A DNA stretch of 11,845 nt, from NCBI GenBank assembly GCA_023136395.1, contig JAGLRI010000024.1:1-11845 (forward strand), written 5' to 3'. This stretch comes from Candidatus Bathyarchaeota archaeon (GTDB lineage: Archaea > Thermoproteota > Bathyarchaeia > Bathyarchaeales > Bathyarchaeaceae). The stretch's first letter is position 1, and each line of letters opens with the position of its first letter. Both the position numbers and the translations under genes were made by a program. The notes beneath the pieces were generated by a model. It worked only from the letters and a program-made list of their open reading frames with translations. It was not told the origin of the DNA and ran no database searches. Positions 1-5,459 of the stretch are shown piece after piece.

Positions 1-826
1 AATTCCAATGGGAGAAGATGGTTTCATAGCAAGTAAACATCCAAAACTGAACCCGATCTCTACTCTTAGAGAAGGAGTATATGCTGCTGGAGTTTCGCTA
101 GGACCAAAAGACATTCAAGACTCTGTGATCGACGCCAGAGCCGCTGCAGCACACGTTATGACATTCATTGGAAGTGGGACAAAACTTTTAGATCCAATAA
201 AACCGTTGCTAATCGGTGAGTGCAACAGCTGCGGTACATGTGTGGAGGTCTGCTCCTATGGCGCAATAGAGCTAAAAGAGAATAAGCCTATCGTAGATTT
301 GTTTTCATGCACAGGTTGTGGCGCATGTGTTGCTGCCTGCGAGATGAAGGCTCTGGAGCTTCCTCACTACACAAGGAAGCAAATGGAAGAGGAAATCAAG
401 GGGTTGCTATCCCGAGATAAGGAGGAAGTCGTAGTGATCGGATTCTTCGATGATAAAATTTCATACACCGCTGCTGATAATGCTGGTACAACAAGGCTCT
501 CCTACCCCCTCAATGTTAGAATCGTGAGGGTTTCTTCTACCGCTCTCTTAGACAAAGATATCTTGATGACGTGTTTCGCCTACGGTGCAGACGGTGTAAT
601 GATTTATGAGGACGAACAGGCAAAAGAGATAGGTCTCACGAAGAGTTTAGTGGAATCAACGAAAGCAGAACTTGAAAAGTTGGGAATCGAAAAAGAGAGG
701 ATACATTTTCAGCCAATGTTGCTTCCAATCTTCAGAATGCTTCCTGAATTCATCTCGAAGTTTGTGAACCGAGTAAAAAAAATTGGTAAAATTTCAGATA
801 AGCAGAGACAATCTCTTAAACTCTAG
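1..826 (+). CDS. hdrA: HdrA-type CoB-CoM heterodisulfide reductase subunit A, C-terminal part, fused to an MvhD/FlpD-like domain (5' end outside window)
   Basis: The reading frame is open through the left edge, so this is the 3' part of a larger gene; the ATG at 8 is internal. Numbering from that Met, residues 1-50 match the end of the HdrA flavoprotein fold (HPKLNP, then GVYAAG, GPKDI and an Ala-rich helix). Two [4Fe-4S] ferredoxin motifs follow, CX2CX2CX3C at C72/C75/C78/C82 and C101/C104/C107/C111. Residues about 140-250 align with MvhD/FlpD, the subunit that passes electrons from hydrogenase or formate dehydrogenase to HdrA. The framework is kept (SYxxADxAGTxR, YPxNVRIVRV, GADGV, LGIExERxHF). 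However, every MvhD [2Fe-2S] ligand cysteine is replaced: the CNWC positions read DDKI (148-151), the next Cys is S177, and the GCHxGDC positions read EDEQAKE. The product is presumably cytoplasmic and part of an electron-bifurcating or electron-transfer complex. No partner subunit gene lies in the window. HdrA assignment is firm; a working MvhD function is doubtful. Confidence 0.85.
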   Translation, partial: IPMGEDGFIASKHPKLNPISTLREGVYAAGVSLGPKDIQDSVIDARAAAAHVMTFIGSGTKLLDPIKPLLIGECNSCGTCVEVCSYGAIELKENKPIVDLFSCTGCGACVAACEMKALELPHYTRKQMEEEIKGLLSRDKEEVVVIGFFDDKISYTAADNAGTTRLSYPLNVRIVRVSSTALLDKDILMTCFAYGADGVMIYEDEQAKEIGLTKSLVESTKAELEKLGIEKERIHFQPMLLPIFRMLPEFISKFVNRVKKIGKISDKQRQSLKL

Positions 827-870
827 TTAAAGAGTGAACTTGTTGATTAACAACTTTTTCTTATTTTTTA
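813..870 (+). terminator. Probable terminator of the hdrA transcript
   Basis: A near-perfect palindrome spans the hdrA stop codon (813-834): CTCTT and AACT pair with AGTT and AAGAG around one A/A mismatch. A T-rich tract follows at 855-870 (two runs of five to six T broken by C and A). Archaeal termination mainly needs the T tract; a role for the hairpin is inference. Confidence 0.5.
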
Positions 871-871
871 G

Positions 872-890
872 AACAACGTTTAATATAACA
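872..890 (+). promoter_or_regulatory. TATA/BRE-like promoter of the adenosylhomocysteinase gene
   Basis: GTTTAATATA at 878-887 resembles an archaeal TATA box and is preceded by the A-rich stretch GAACAAC. A start site about 25 nt downstream (near 910) would give a leader of about 24 nt, placing the GTGAG at 925-929 correctly as a ribosome binding site for the ATG at 934. Confidence 0.45.
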
Positions 891-933
891 GAATTTCTGG
901 ATTTAATTAAATAACTAACTAAAAGTGAGAGAT

Positions 934-2190
934 ATGACCCAATTTAAAGTAAAAGACGTCTCATTGACTAAACAAGGATTATTATTGATTGAGTGGGCTG
1001 AAAGTAGAATGCCTGTATTAACGAAGATTCGAAGAGACTTTGAAAATCGTAAGCCATTAGAAGGTTTTCAAATCGCTGCCTGTTTGCATGTTACAAAAGA
1101 AACCGCAGTGCTCATGAGGACGCTTTTAGCAGGGGGGGCTAAGGTTGCTTTGTGTGGATCTAACCCTCTATCCACTCAGGATGAGGTGACCGCGGCTCTG
1201 GTTAATGATGGAGTTAACGTGTATGCATGGCGGGGTGAGACGACCGAAGAATACTATTGGTGTGTAGAGAAAGTGATCGATTATGCTCCTTTTATAACAT
1301 TAGATGATGGTGCTGATTTGGTTAGCACGATTCACAGGAAGAAAGGCGAAGCCTTAAACCGCGTGAAGGGTGGCACAGAGGAAACCACGACGGGAGTTAT
1401 GCGTTTGAGGGAGATGGCGAAGGCTAAAGCTCTAAAATATCCAATAATTGCCGTAAATGACGCATACACAAAATATTTGTTTGACAATCGCTATGGAACG
1501 GGGCAAAGCACCATAGACGGAATTGTCCGAGCTACTAACGTTCTTTTAGCTGGAAAAAATTTTGTGGTGTGTGGCTATGGATGGTGCGGTAGGGGACTGG
1601 CTTTGCGAGCGAGAGGAATGGGTGCAAACGTGATTATTACTGAAGTAGATCCGATAAAAGCCCTTGAGGCGATTATGGATGGCTTTCGCGTGATGCCGAT
1701 GAACAACGCTTCAAAAATTGGTGACATTTTCGTGACTGTTACAGGAAACATAAATGTTATCCAAAAAGAGCACATGCTCCAGATGAAGAATGGTACTATA
1801 CTCGCTAACAGTGGACACTTCAATGTTGAAATAAACATATCTGATCTGGAGAATATCTCATCTTCAAATAGGGTCATTAAATCGGGTTTAGAAGAGTTCG
1901 TCCTCCGTGATGAAAGGAAGTTATATCTGTTGACTGAGGGAAGGCTGGTGAACCTTGCTGCAGCAGAAGGTCACCCGAGCGAGGTAATGGATATGTCCTT
2001 TGCTAATCAAGCCCTTTGCGTTGAATATTTAGTGAAAGAGAAGGAAATGAAACCAAAAGTCTATTCTGTGCCTGAGGAGATCGATAGATTTGTAGCGAAT
2101 CTCAAGTTGAAGGCGATGGACATAGAAATTGATGATCTAACAGAAGCTCAAAAGAGGTATCTAACCACTTGGGAAGAAGGAACTGTATAA
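934..2190 (+). CDS. ahcY: Adenosylhomocysteinase (S-adenosyl- or S-inosyl-L-homocysteine hydrolase)
   Basis: This NAD-dependent cytoplasmic enzyme splits S-adenosylhomocysteine into adenosine and homocysteine, removing the product of methyltransferases. In the 418-residue protein, H52 (CLHVT), D128 (LDDGAD) and the EETTTG motif at about 149 fit the substrate site. K180 and D184 (TKYLFDN) match the human catalytic Lys and Asp, and GYGWCGRG (214-221) is the NAD-binding loop, followed by ITEVDP. It ends at LTxxQKRYLTTWEEGT without the C-terminal extension of the human enzyme, as in the short archaeal/Thermotoga form. A GTG at 925 would add three residues, but GTGAG at 925-929 looks like the Shine-Dalgarno site and the ATG gives the usual family N-terminus. 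In methanogens the homologue acts on S-inosylhomocysteine; which substrate applies here cannot be read from the sequence. It appears monocistronic, with its own promoter. Confidence 0.96.
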   Translation: MTQFKVKDVSLTKQGLLLIEWAESRMPVLTKIRRDFENRKPLEGFQIAACLHVTKETAVLMRTLLAGGAKVALCGSNPLSTQDEVTAALVNDGVNVYAWRGETTEEYYWCVEKVIDYAPFITLDDGADLVSTIHRKKGEALNRVKGGTEETTTGVMRLREMAKAKALKYPIIAVNDAYTKYLFDNRYGTGQSTIDGIVRATNVLLAGKNFVVCGYGWCGRGLALRARGMGANVIITEVDPIKALEAIMDGFRVMPMNNASKIGDIFVTVTGNINVIQKEHMLQMKNGTILANSGHFNVEINISDLENISSSNRVIKSGLEEFVLRDERKLYLLTEGRLVNLAAAEGHPSEVMDMSFANQALCVEYLVKEKEMKPKVYSVPEEIDRFVANLKLKAMDIEIDDLTEAQKRYLTTWEEGTV

Positions 2191-2240
2191 TTTCATTTAA
2201 AAAAAGATAATGAATAATTGTAGTGCTTGAATGTTAGATG

Positions 2241-2289
2241 AAAAACTTTTTATGGGGTTACGAATAAACATGGCTACATTGTGGTGATG
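2241..2289 (+). promoter_or_regulatory. Promoter and strong GGTGATG ribosome binding site of the 2294 gene
   Basis: AAAAAC (BRE-like, 2241-2246) precedes TTTTTATG (2247-2254), a TATA-like box. GGTGATG at 2283-2289 is an excellent match to the archaeal 16S 3' end, four bases before the ATG at 2294. The geometry predicts a start site near 2276 and a short leader. Confidence 0.5.
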
Positions 2290-2293
2290 CTGA

Positions 2294-2635
2294 ATGGTAA
2301 GTAAGGATCAGTCAATAGGTGCTTTAATCTGTCTAGTTTGTGTGGTTTTTGCAATTACATACATTATTTTTATGTTTTATCCACCTGCAACGTTAACGTT
2401 GGGGGGCTGGCTCATGGCAATTGGTTGGGAAGGCGTAACTAATTACATTGTCAGATTGTGGCTAGTTGCAGTTCCAGTAGTCGTTGCATTTGTAGTTGTA
2501 TTAGCTATTGGAGCTTGGATTGGTTGGACTATGGCAACAACTCCACCACCGAGACCGATTGAAGAAATTGAAGCTGAGATGAAACTAGAACAGGAAATAG
2601 AGGAAGAAAAGCCTGAACCTACTGGTGAAAGTTGA
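2294..2635 (+). CDS. Small two-helix membrane protein with acidic C-terminal tail, function unknown
   Basis: I do not recognise this 113-residue protein. It has a short polar N-terminus and a hydrophobic segment at about residues 8-28 (GALICLVCVV onward). A Gly/Trp-containing amphipathic linker (GGWLMAIGWEG) follows, then a second, very hydrophobic Val/Ala-rich helix at about 52-79. After a TTPPPRP hinge comes a strongly acidic Glu-rich tail (about 88-113) that may be a short helix or coiled coil. There is no cleavable signal peptide. Both ends probably lie on the same side of the membrane, likely the cytoplasm given the charged tail. The start is fixed by GGTGATG four bases upstream, and a T-rich terminator follows. 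It could be a small accessory subunit of a membrane complex, but nothing in the sequence names a partner. Confidence 0.75.
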   Translation: MVSKDQSIGALICLVCVVFAITYIIFMFYPPATLTLGGWLMAIGWEGVTNYIVRLWLVAVPVVVAFVVVLAIGAWIGWTMATTPPPRPIEEIEAEMKLEQEIEEEKPEPTGES

Positions 2636-2648
2636 AAAAAATAACATG

Positions 2649-2670
2649 TCTTTTTTTAATCTTTTTTCAT
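2649..2670 (+). terminator. T-rich terminator after the 2294-2635 gene
   Basis: Two T runs (seven T at 2651-2657 and six T at 2662-2667, separated by AATC) lie just after the stop codon, the usual archaeal signal for transcription termination. The tract also lies only about 20 bases before the next start codon, so some read-through into the nucleotidyltransferase gene is possible. Confidence 0.5.
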
Positions 2671-2687
2671 GAAATGCGGGGCTCCAC

Positions 2688-3440
2688 ATGAGTAAGGTTA
2701 AGGGTTTAGTACTCTGTGGAGGGACAGGAACGAGGCTTAGACCCATTACATATTACTTCCAAAAATCTATGATTCCCGTGGGAGCAAAGCAGAAACCTTT
2801 ACTGGAATACGTGGTTCGACTTCTCAAATTTAACGGAATCACAGACTTAACTTTTCTAGTTGATTACAAAGCAGAGCAGATTATGAATTATTTTGATGAT
2901 GGCTCTAGATTTGGTGTGCAAATTTCCTATACACAAGATGATCCAAGATTGAAAGGAACAGCAGGATCCGTGCTCAACGCTTACAAGCAGAGTGTTGTTG
3001 ATCATAAAAACACGTTACTTGTATATTATGGGGACATCCTCACAAACATGAATGTGAAGGGATTATTGCAACATCACGGAGATATGCACGCTTCAGCAAC
3101 TGTTGCTCTAGCCTCCGGCTTCACAGTTAGAGTGGGTATGGCTGATCTGGGCAAAGATAACAGAATTCGAAGATTTGTAGAAAAGCCGAAGCTAAAGGAA
3201 CCAGTGAGTATTGGATTAATAGTTTTAAATGGAGAAACACTTAGAGAAATGGAACAATTGGAAAAGGAGAAGAGTGAATTGGATCTTATGAGTGACTTCA
3301 TTCCACATCTCATAGAGATAGGTAAGTCTGTCTACGGCTACCTTTCAGATGCTTTTTGGTACGATGTCGGTAGCACTGAAGCATATGAGAAATTAGACCC
3401 AAGCCTCATCGAAGATTCGCTGTCCTACCTTTTTAGTTAG
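2688..3440 (+). CDS. Sugar-1-phosphate nucleotidyltransferase (NDP-sugar pyrophosphorylase)
   Basis: This enzyme joins a nucleoside triphosphate to a sugar 1-phosphate, releasing pyrophosphate and supplying NDP-sugar for glycan, glycolipid or protein glycosylation. The family signature GGTGTRLRP is at 11-19, with K26 and the P-V-GAKQKP segment closing the nucleotide loop. GTAGS (90-94) contacts the base or sugar. D116 in YYGDI and D226 in WYDVGS fit the two metal-binding aspartates, and EKP (165-167) binds the sugar phosphate. At 250 residues it is only the Rossmann-like catalytic domain, without the left-handed beta-helix of bifunctional enzymes. The base (GTP, UTP or dTTP) and sugar cannot be assigned; mannose-1-phosphate guanylyltransferase and glucose-1-phosphate thymidylyltransferase relatives are closest. 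No good Shine-Dalgarno site is visible, but no other in-frame start fits the family N-terminus. Confidence 0.9.
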   Translation: MSKVKGLVLCGGTGTRLRPITYYFQKSMIPVGAKQKPLLEYVVRLLKFNGITDLTFLVDYKAEQIMNYFDDGSRFGVQISYTQDDPRLKGTAGSVLNAYKQSVVDHKNTLLVYYGDILTNMNVKGLLQHHGDMHASATVALASGFTVRVGMADLGKDNRIRRFVEKPKLKEPVSIGLIVLNGETLREMEQLEKEKSELDLMSDFIPHLIEIGKSVYGYLSDAFWYDVGSTEAYEKLDPSLIEDSLSYLFS

Positions 3441-3513
3441 CTATATTTTATTGGCAAACAGAAGCACAAAATTTTGAGTTGACTGCATTATAAACTTAAT
3501 TTTTCATTAAAAG

Positions 3514-3565
3514 AATAAACCGTTATATTGAATTATAGATTAAACTCAACTACCCTCAGGTGGAG
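3514..3565 (+). promoter_or_regulatory. Promoter and AGGTGGAG ribosome binding site of the 3574 gene
   Basis: GTTATATT (3522-3529), preceded by ATAAACC, is a good TATA/BRE candidate. AGGTGGAG at 3558-3565 is a strong Shine-Dalgarno site eight bases before the ATG at 3574. A start site near 3552 would give a leader of about 20 nt. Confidence 0.5.
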
Positions 3566-3573
3566 AATGCAAC

Positions 3574-3768
3574 ATGAGAAGAGAGACAACAACGTGGTTA
3601 ACTATCATAGAGAAATTTTTCGGTTTATTAATAATTATCTTAGGAATAATTGTTTTTTACTACACGCAGCAGATTAGGATAGAAGGCATCGTGTTTGGTT
3701 TCTTCATCTTTTTTGGGCTTGTTTTAATAGCATCTGGTGTCTTTATGATATTGGCACAAGGCAAGTAG
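3574..3768 (+). CDS. Small membrane protein with two transmembrane helices, function unknown
   Basis: I do not recognise this 64-residue protein. A positively charged N-terminus (MRRETTTW) precedes a hydrophobic helix at about 13-31 (FFGLLIIILG). A short polar turn with TQQIRIEG follows, then a second helix at about 37-60 rich in Phe, Gly and Ile, ending in AQGK. The positive N-terminus and the short loop favour a helical hairpin with both ends in the cytoplasm. The start is supported by AGGTGGAG at 3558-3565. Very similar Shine-Dalgarno and spacing occur before the next gene, 99 bp downstream, so the two may be co-transcribed, but no functional link is evident. Confidence 0.7.
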   Translation: MRRETTTWLTIIEKFFGLLIIILGIIVFYYTQQIRIEGIVFGFFIFFGLVLIASGVFMILAQGK

Positions 3769-3866
3769 ACTAAGAATCTAATCCTAAAAAAACACGATAA
3801 CTCCATTAGTTTAAGATGTACTAACTTGTAGAAAAAACCGTAATACTCCTTTTAGGTGGAGAAAGG

Positions 3867-4364
3867 TTGCAACCATCAGATCCAGATAAATCTATGATTA
3901 GACCCTTTCGAGTAGTCGATATCGATAAAGTTTACGAAATCGAATGTAAATCCTTCCCTTTTCCCTGGTCTAGGTTTCTGTTTAAACGTCTCCATTATAA
4001 GAATCCACAGGGATTTCTTGTTGCAGCGAGAAATGGTGAAGCGATTGGATATGGAATAGTAGAAATTATGAAACGCAGGGGACTTAAGTCTGAATTAAAG
4101 AGGTTTGGACATTTATTAAATTTGGCAGTAGATCCACCGTTCCGGTGTCAAGGTGTTGGGGGTGAATTGGTATCGGCTCTTATACTCTATCTGCAAGGAA
4201 AGAGAGTAGAAGATTTTTTATTAGAAGTCCGTGTCTCAAACTCTGTAGCCAGAAATTTCTATTCAAAACTGGGTTTTAAAGAGGTAGGTCAAAAAATCTT
4301 GTACTACTGGAATGAAGACGCTGTGGTAATGAATTTACGCCTTCAAAAGAGTGATAACCATTAG
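3867..4364 (+). CDS. rimI: GNAT N-acetyltransferase of the archaeal RimI/Ard1 (N-terminal acetyltransferase) type
   Basis: The enzyme transfers the acetyl group of acetyl-CoA to protein N-termini; archaeal Ard1/RimI homologues acetylate ribosomal proteins and Alba-like proteins. The 165-residue protein has the N-terminal MIRPFRVVDIDKVYEIE strand-helix and the typical FPFPWS segment (about 31-36). The acetyl-CoA loop reads LAVDPPFRCQGVG (about 87-99, the Q/RxxGxG/A motif). The C-terminal part LEVRVSNSVARNFYSKLGF is characteristic of this subfamily. The start is TTG at 3867, chosen because GGTGGAG at 3855-3861 sits five bases upstream. The ATG at 3894 would also give a complete domain, so a nine-residue N-terminal extension is not certain. 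It is convergent with the PIN gene. Confidence 0.88.
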   Translation: MQPSDPDKSMIRPFRVVDIDKVYEIECKSFPFPWSRFLFKRLHYKNPQGFLVAARNGEAIGYGIVEIMKRRGLKSELKRFGHLLNLAVDPPFRCQGVGGELVSALILYLQGKRVEDFLLEVRVSNSVARNFYSKLGFKEVGQKILYYWNEDAVVMNLRLQKSDNH

Positions 4365-4405
4365 ATGCAAGTTGTGAAATAGGGAAAATGATGTTGCTCT
4401 TCTTT

Positions 4406-4422
4406 AAGGATCTTTTATCCTT
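4406..4422. terminator. Hairpin between convergent genes, possible bidirectional terminator
   Basis: AAGGAT at 4406-4411 and ATCCTT at 4417-4422 form a 6-bp stem with loop CTTTT in the 100-bp gap between the stop codons of the acetyltransferase (+) and PIN nuclease (-). No long T run follows on either strand, so termination is only inferred. Confidence 0.35.
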
Positions 4423-4464
4423 TCGCGCCCACATGTTGAATGTTAATCTTGTAGGGTATTAGAG

Positions 4465-4860
4465 CTAGTGAATAACACCTTCTGACGCAAGGTGAGTTCC
4501 TTGTCTTAAAAAGATTGTCAGCACGTGTTCTTTTCGAAGTTTTTTCCTGAGTTCCCTATCGTTTGTAGCGACAGGACAATTCCATTTCTTAGCCACTCGA
4601 ACAATTAAATCGTCGTGTGTCTCCCTTGAACTCTGTTCAAAATGGATTATACGACATTTTTCTGCGAGTTTGAGTGCCAATTCCCCTTGTTTACGCAACT
4701 TGGGAGAGCCATGTTTAACCATCTTCAAAAGTTCCTGATATGTAGCAGAAAGCAGAATAGGATCAACACGTTGATTTAAATGTCTAATTAACTCATCGAA
4801 TATATCTACTCGAAATTTTGAAGGAATACAGAGGAAGTTAGAATCCATAATTACTTTCAT
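4465..4860 (-). CDS. PIN-domain ribonuclease, FCF1/UTP24-like
   Basis: PIN domains are metal-dependent RNases; the FCF1/UTP24 branch acts in rRNA processing. In the 131-residue protein the acidic active site is complete: D6 (VIMDSNF), E43 (TYQEL), D83/D84 (THDDLIV) and D101 (ATNDREL). The IPSKFRVDIFDEL segment after the first strand is typical of the archaeal proteins. Genes of this family commonly sit next to aIF2-gamma in archaea, and here aIF2-gamma is two genes upstream on the same strand. The ATG at 4860 is preferred over TTG at 4869. No Shine-Dalgarno site precedes it, but a TATA-like box lies about 30 bases upstream, as expected for a leaderless mRNA. A toxin role (VapC) is unlikely, since no antitoxin gene is adjacent. 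Confidence 0.87.
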   Translation of the reverse strand: MKVIMDSNFLCIPSKFRVDIFDELIRHLNQRVDPILLSATYQELLKMVKHGSPKLRKQGELALKLAEKCRIIHFEQSSRETHDDLIVRVAKKWNCPVATNDRELRKKLRKEHVLTIFLRQGTHLASEGVIH

Positions 4861-4885
4861 AGTCAGCAAAAAATTATTAATTCAA

Positions 4886-4902
4886 TACATTAAAGTTTTG
4901 TT
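4886..4902 (-). promoter_or_regulatory. TATA/BRE-like promoter of the PIN gene, leaderless transcript expected
   Basis: On the minus strand AACAAAAC (BRE-like) runs into TTTAATGTA (4894 down to 4886), centred about 30 bases before the ATG at 4860. That distance places the transcription start at or next to the start codon and agrees with the lack of a ribosome binding site. Confidence 0.5.
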
Positions 4903-4995
4903 AAATTAATTATGTTAACGATTTTCCTTATGCTTTCCTCATCAGTCTTTTTGGAGAGGATTCAGAATCCTTCGGCTAACCCGATTTTGTGCGGA

Positions 4996-5388
4996 TTAGT
5001 CTCTTACATTTATTCGTATTTTTGGTGGATGTTTTAAAGTGTTTTCTACGGTGCAATGTTCAACTGATCTAAGTAAACCTTTTCTTTCAGGTTCTGTAAG
5101 GCTATGTGGGAAGATGATTTCCAACTGTATTACTCCCACTCTATGAGGGTCTTCAGAGTACTTCCAGCTACTTCGGACCTCTAATCCCTTCAGATCTGCA
5201 AATCGGCGCTTAAGAAATATCATAGCATAATAAGATGCGCATGCCGCGAGGGACGCGTTCAGTAGTTCTACTGGAGTCATGCCTTGGTCTGCGCCATTCT
5301 CTGATTTGGGTTGGTCTGTAGTAATGCTGTGAGATCTACACGTAACTTCAAACTTTGTTCCTTCTAAATACTTTACTGTAAGACTCAT
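4996..5388 (-). CDS. OsmC/Ohr-family protein (thiol-dependent hydroperoxide reductase family)
   Basis: OsmC-family proteins reduce organic hydroperoxides through a reactive cysteine pair. The 130-residue protein has the usual order. An N-terminal beta segment is followed by GMTPVELLNASLAACASYYA (36-55), which carries the candidate peroxidatic C50 on the central helix. The second cysteine, C112, lies in SVEHCTVENTL, and a final strand PPKIRINV ends the protein. It belongs to the general OsmC group rather than clearly to Ohr, so the substrate is unknown. GGTGG at 5396-5400 gives a good Shine-Dalgarno site seven bases before the ATG. The gene lies 71 bp behind aIF2-gamma, between it and the PIN gene, in a position where archaea usually have no redox gene. 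The intergenic repeats at 5423-5449 may be its control region. Confidence 0.88.
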   Translation of the reverse strand: MSLTVKYLEGTKFEVTCRSHSITTDQPKSENGADQGMTPVELLNASLAACASYYAMIFLKRRFADLKGLEVRSSWKYSEDPHRVGVIQLEIIFPHSLTEPERKGLLRSVEHCTVENTLKHPPKIRINVRD

Positions 5389-5422
5389 TCAATAACCACC
5401 AGAGTTAGGATGATCTTTCTTT

Positions 5423-5449
5423 ATGCATCTTAGAAATTAGATGCATCTT
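5423..5449. repeat. Twin ATGCATCTT repeats, inverted and direct, before the OsmC gene
   Basis: ATGCATCTT occurs at 5423-5431 and 5441-5449, an 18-bp period. Because ATGCAT is itself a palindrome, 5423-5430 and 5439-5446 also form an 8-bp inverted repeat with an 8-base loop. It lies in the gap between the aIF2-gamma stop and the OsmC start. It could be an operator for OsmC or an RNA hairpin ending the aIF2-gamma message; the sequence does not decide. Confidence 0.55.
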
Positions 5450-5459
5450 GTATTTTTGT

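Noticed and set aside
1575..1877. 100-codon open frame on the minus strand inside the adenosylhomocysteinase gene
   Set aside because: It lies wholly opposite a strongly conserved coding sequence, has no ribosome binding site and resembles no protein.
4925..4985. Possible box C/D RNA on the minus strand (UGAUGA and CUGA present)
   Set aside because: The CUGA and UGAUGA elements are in the wrong order and spacing, and no terminal stem is seen. The GGATT/AATCC hairpin at 4958-4970 is also too weak to call.
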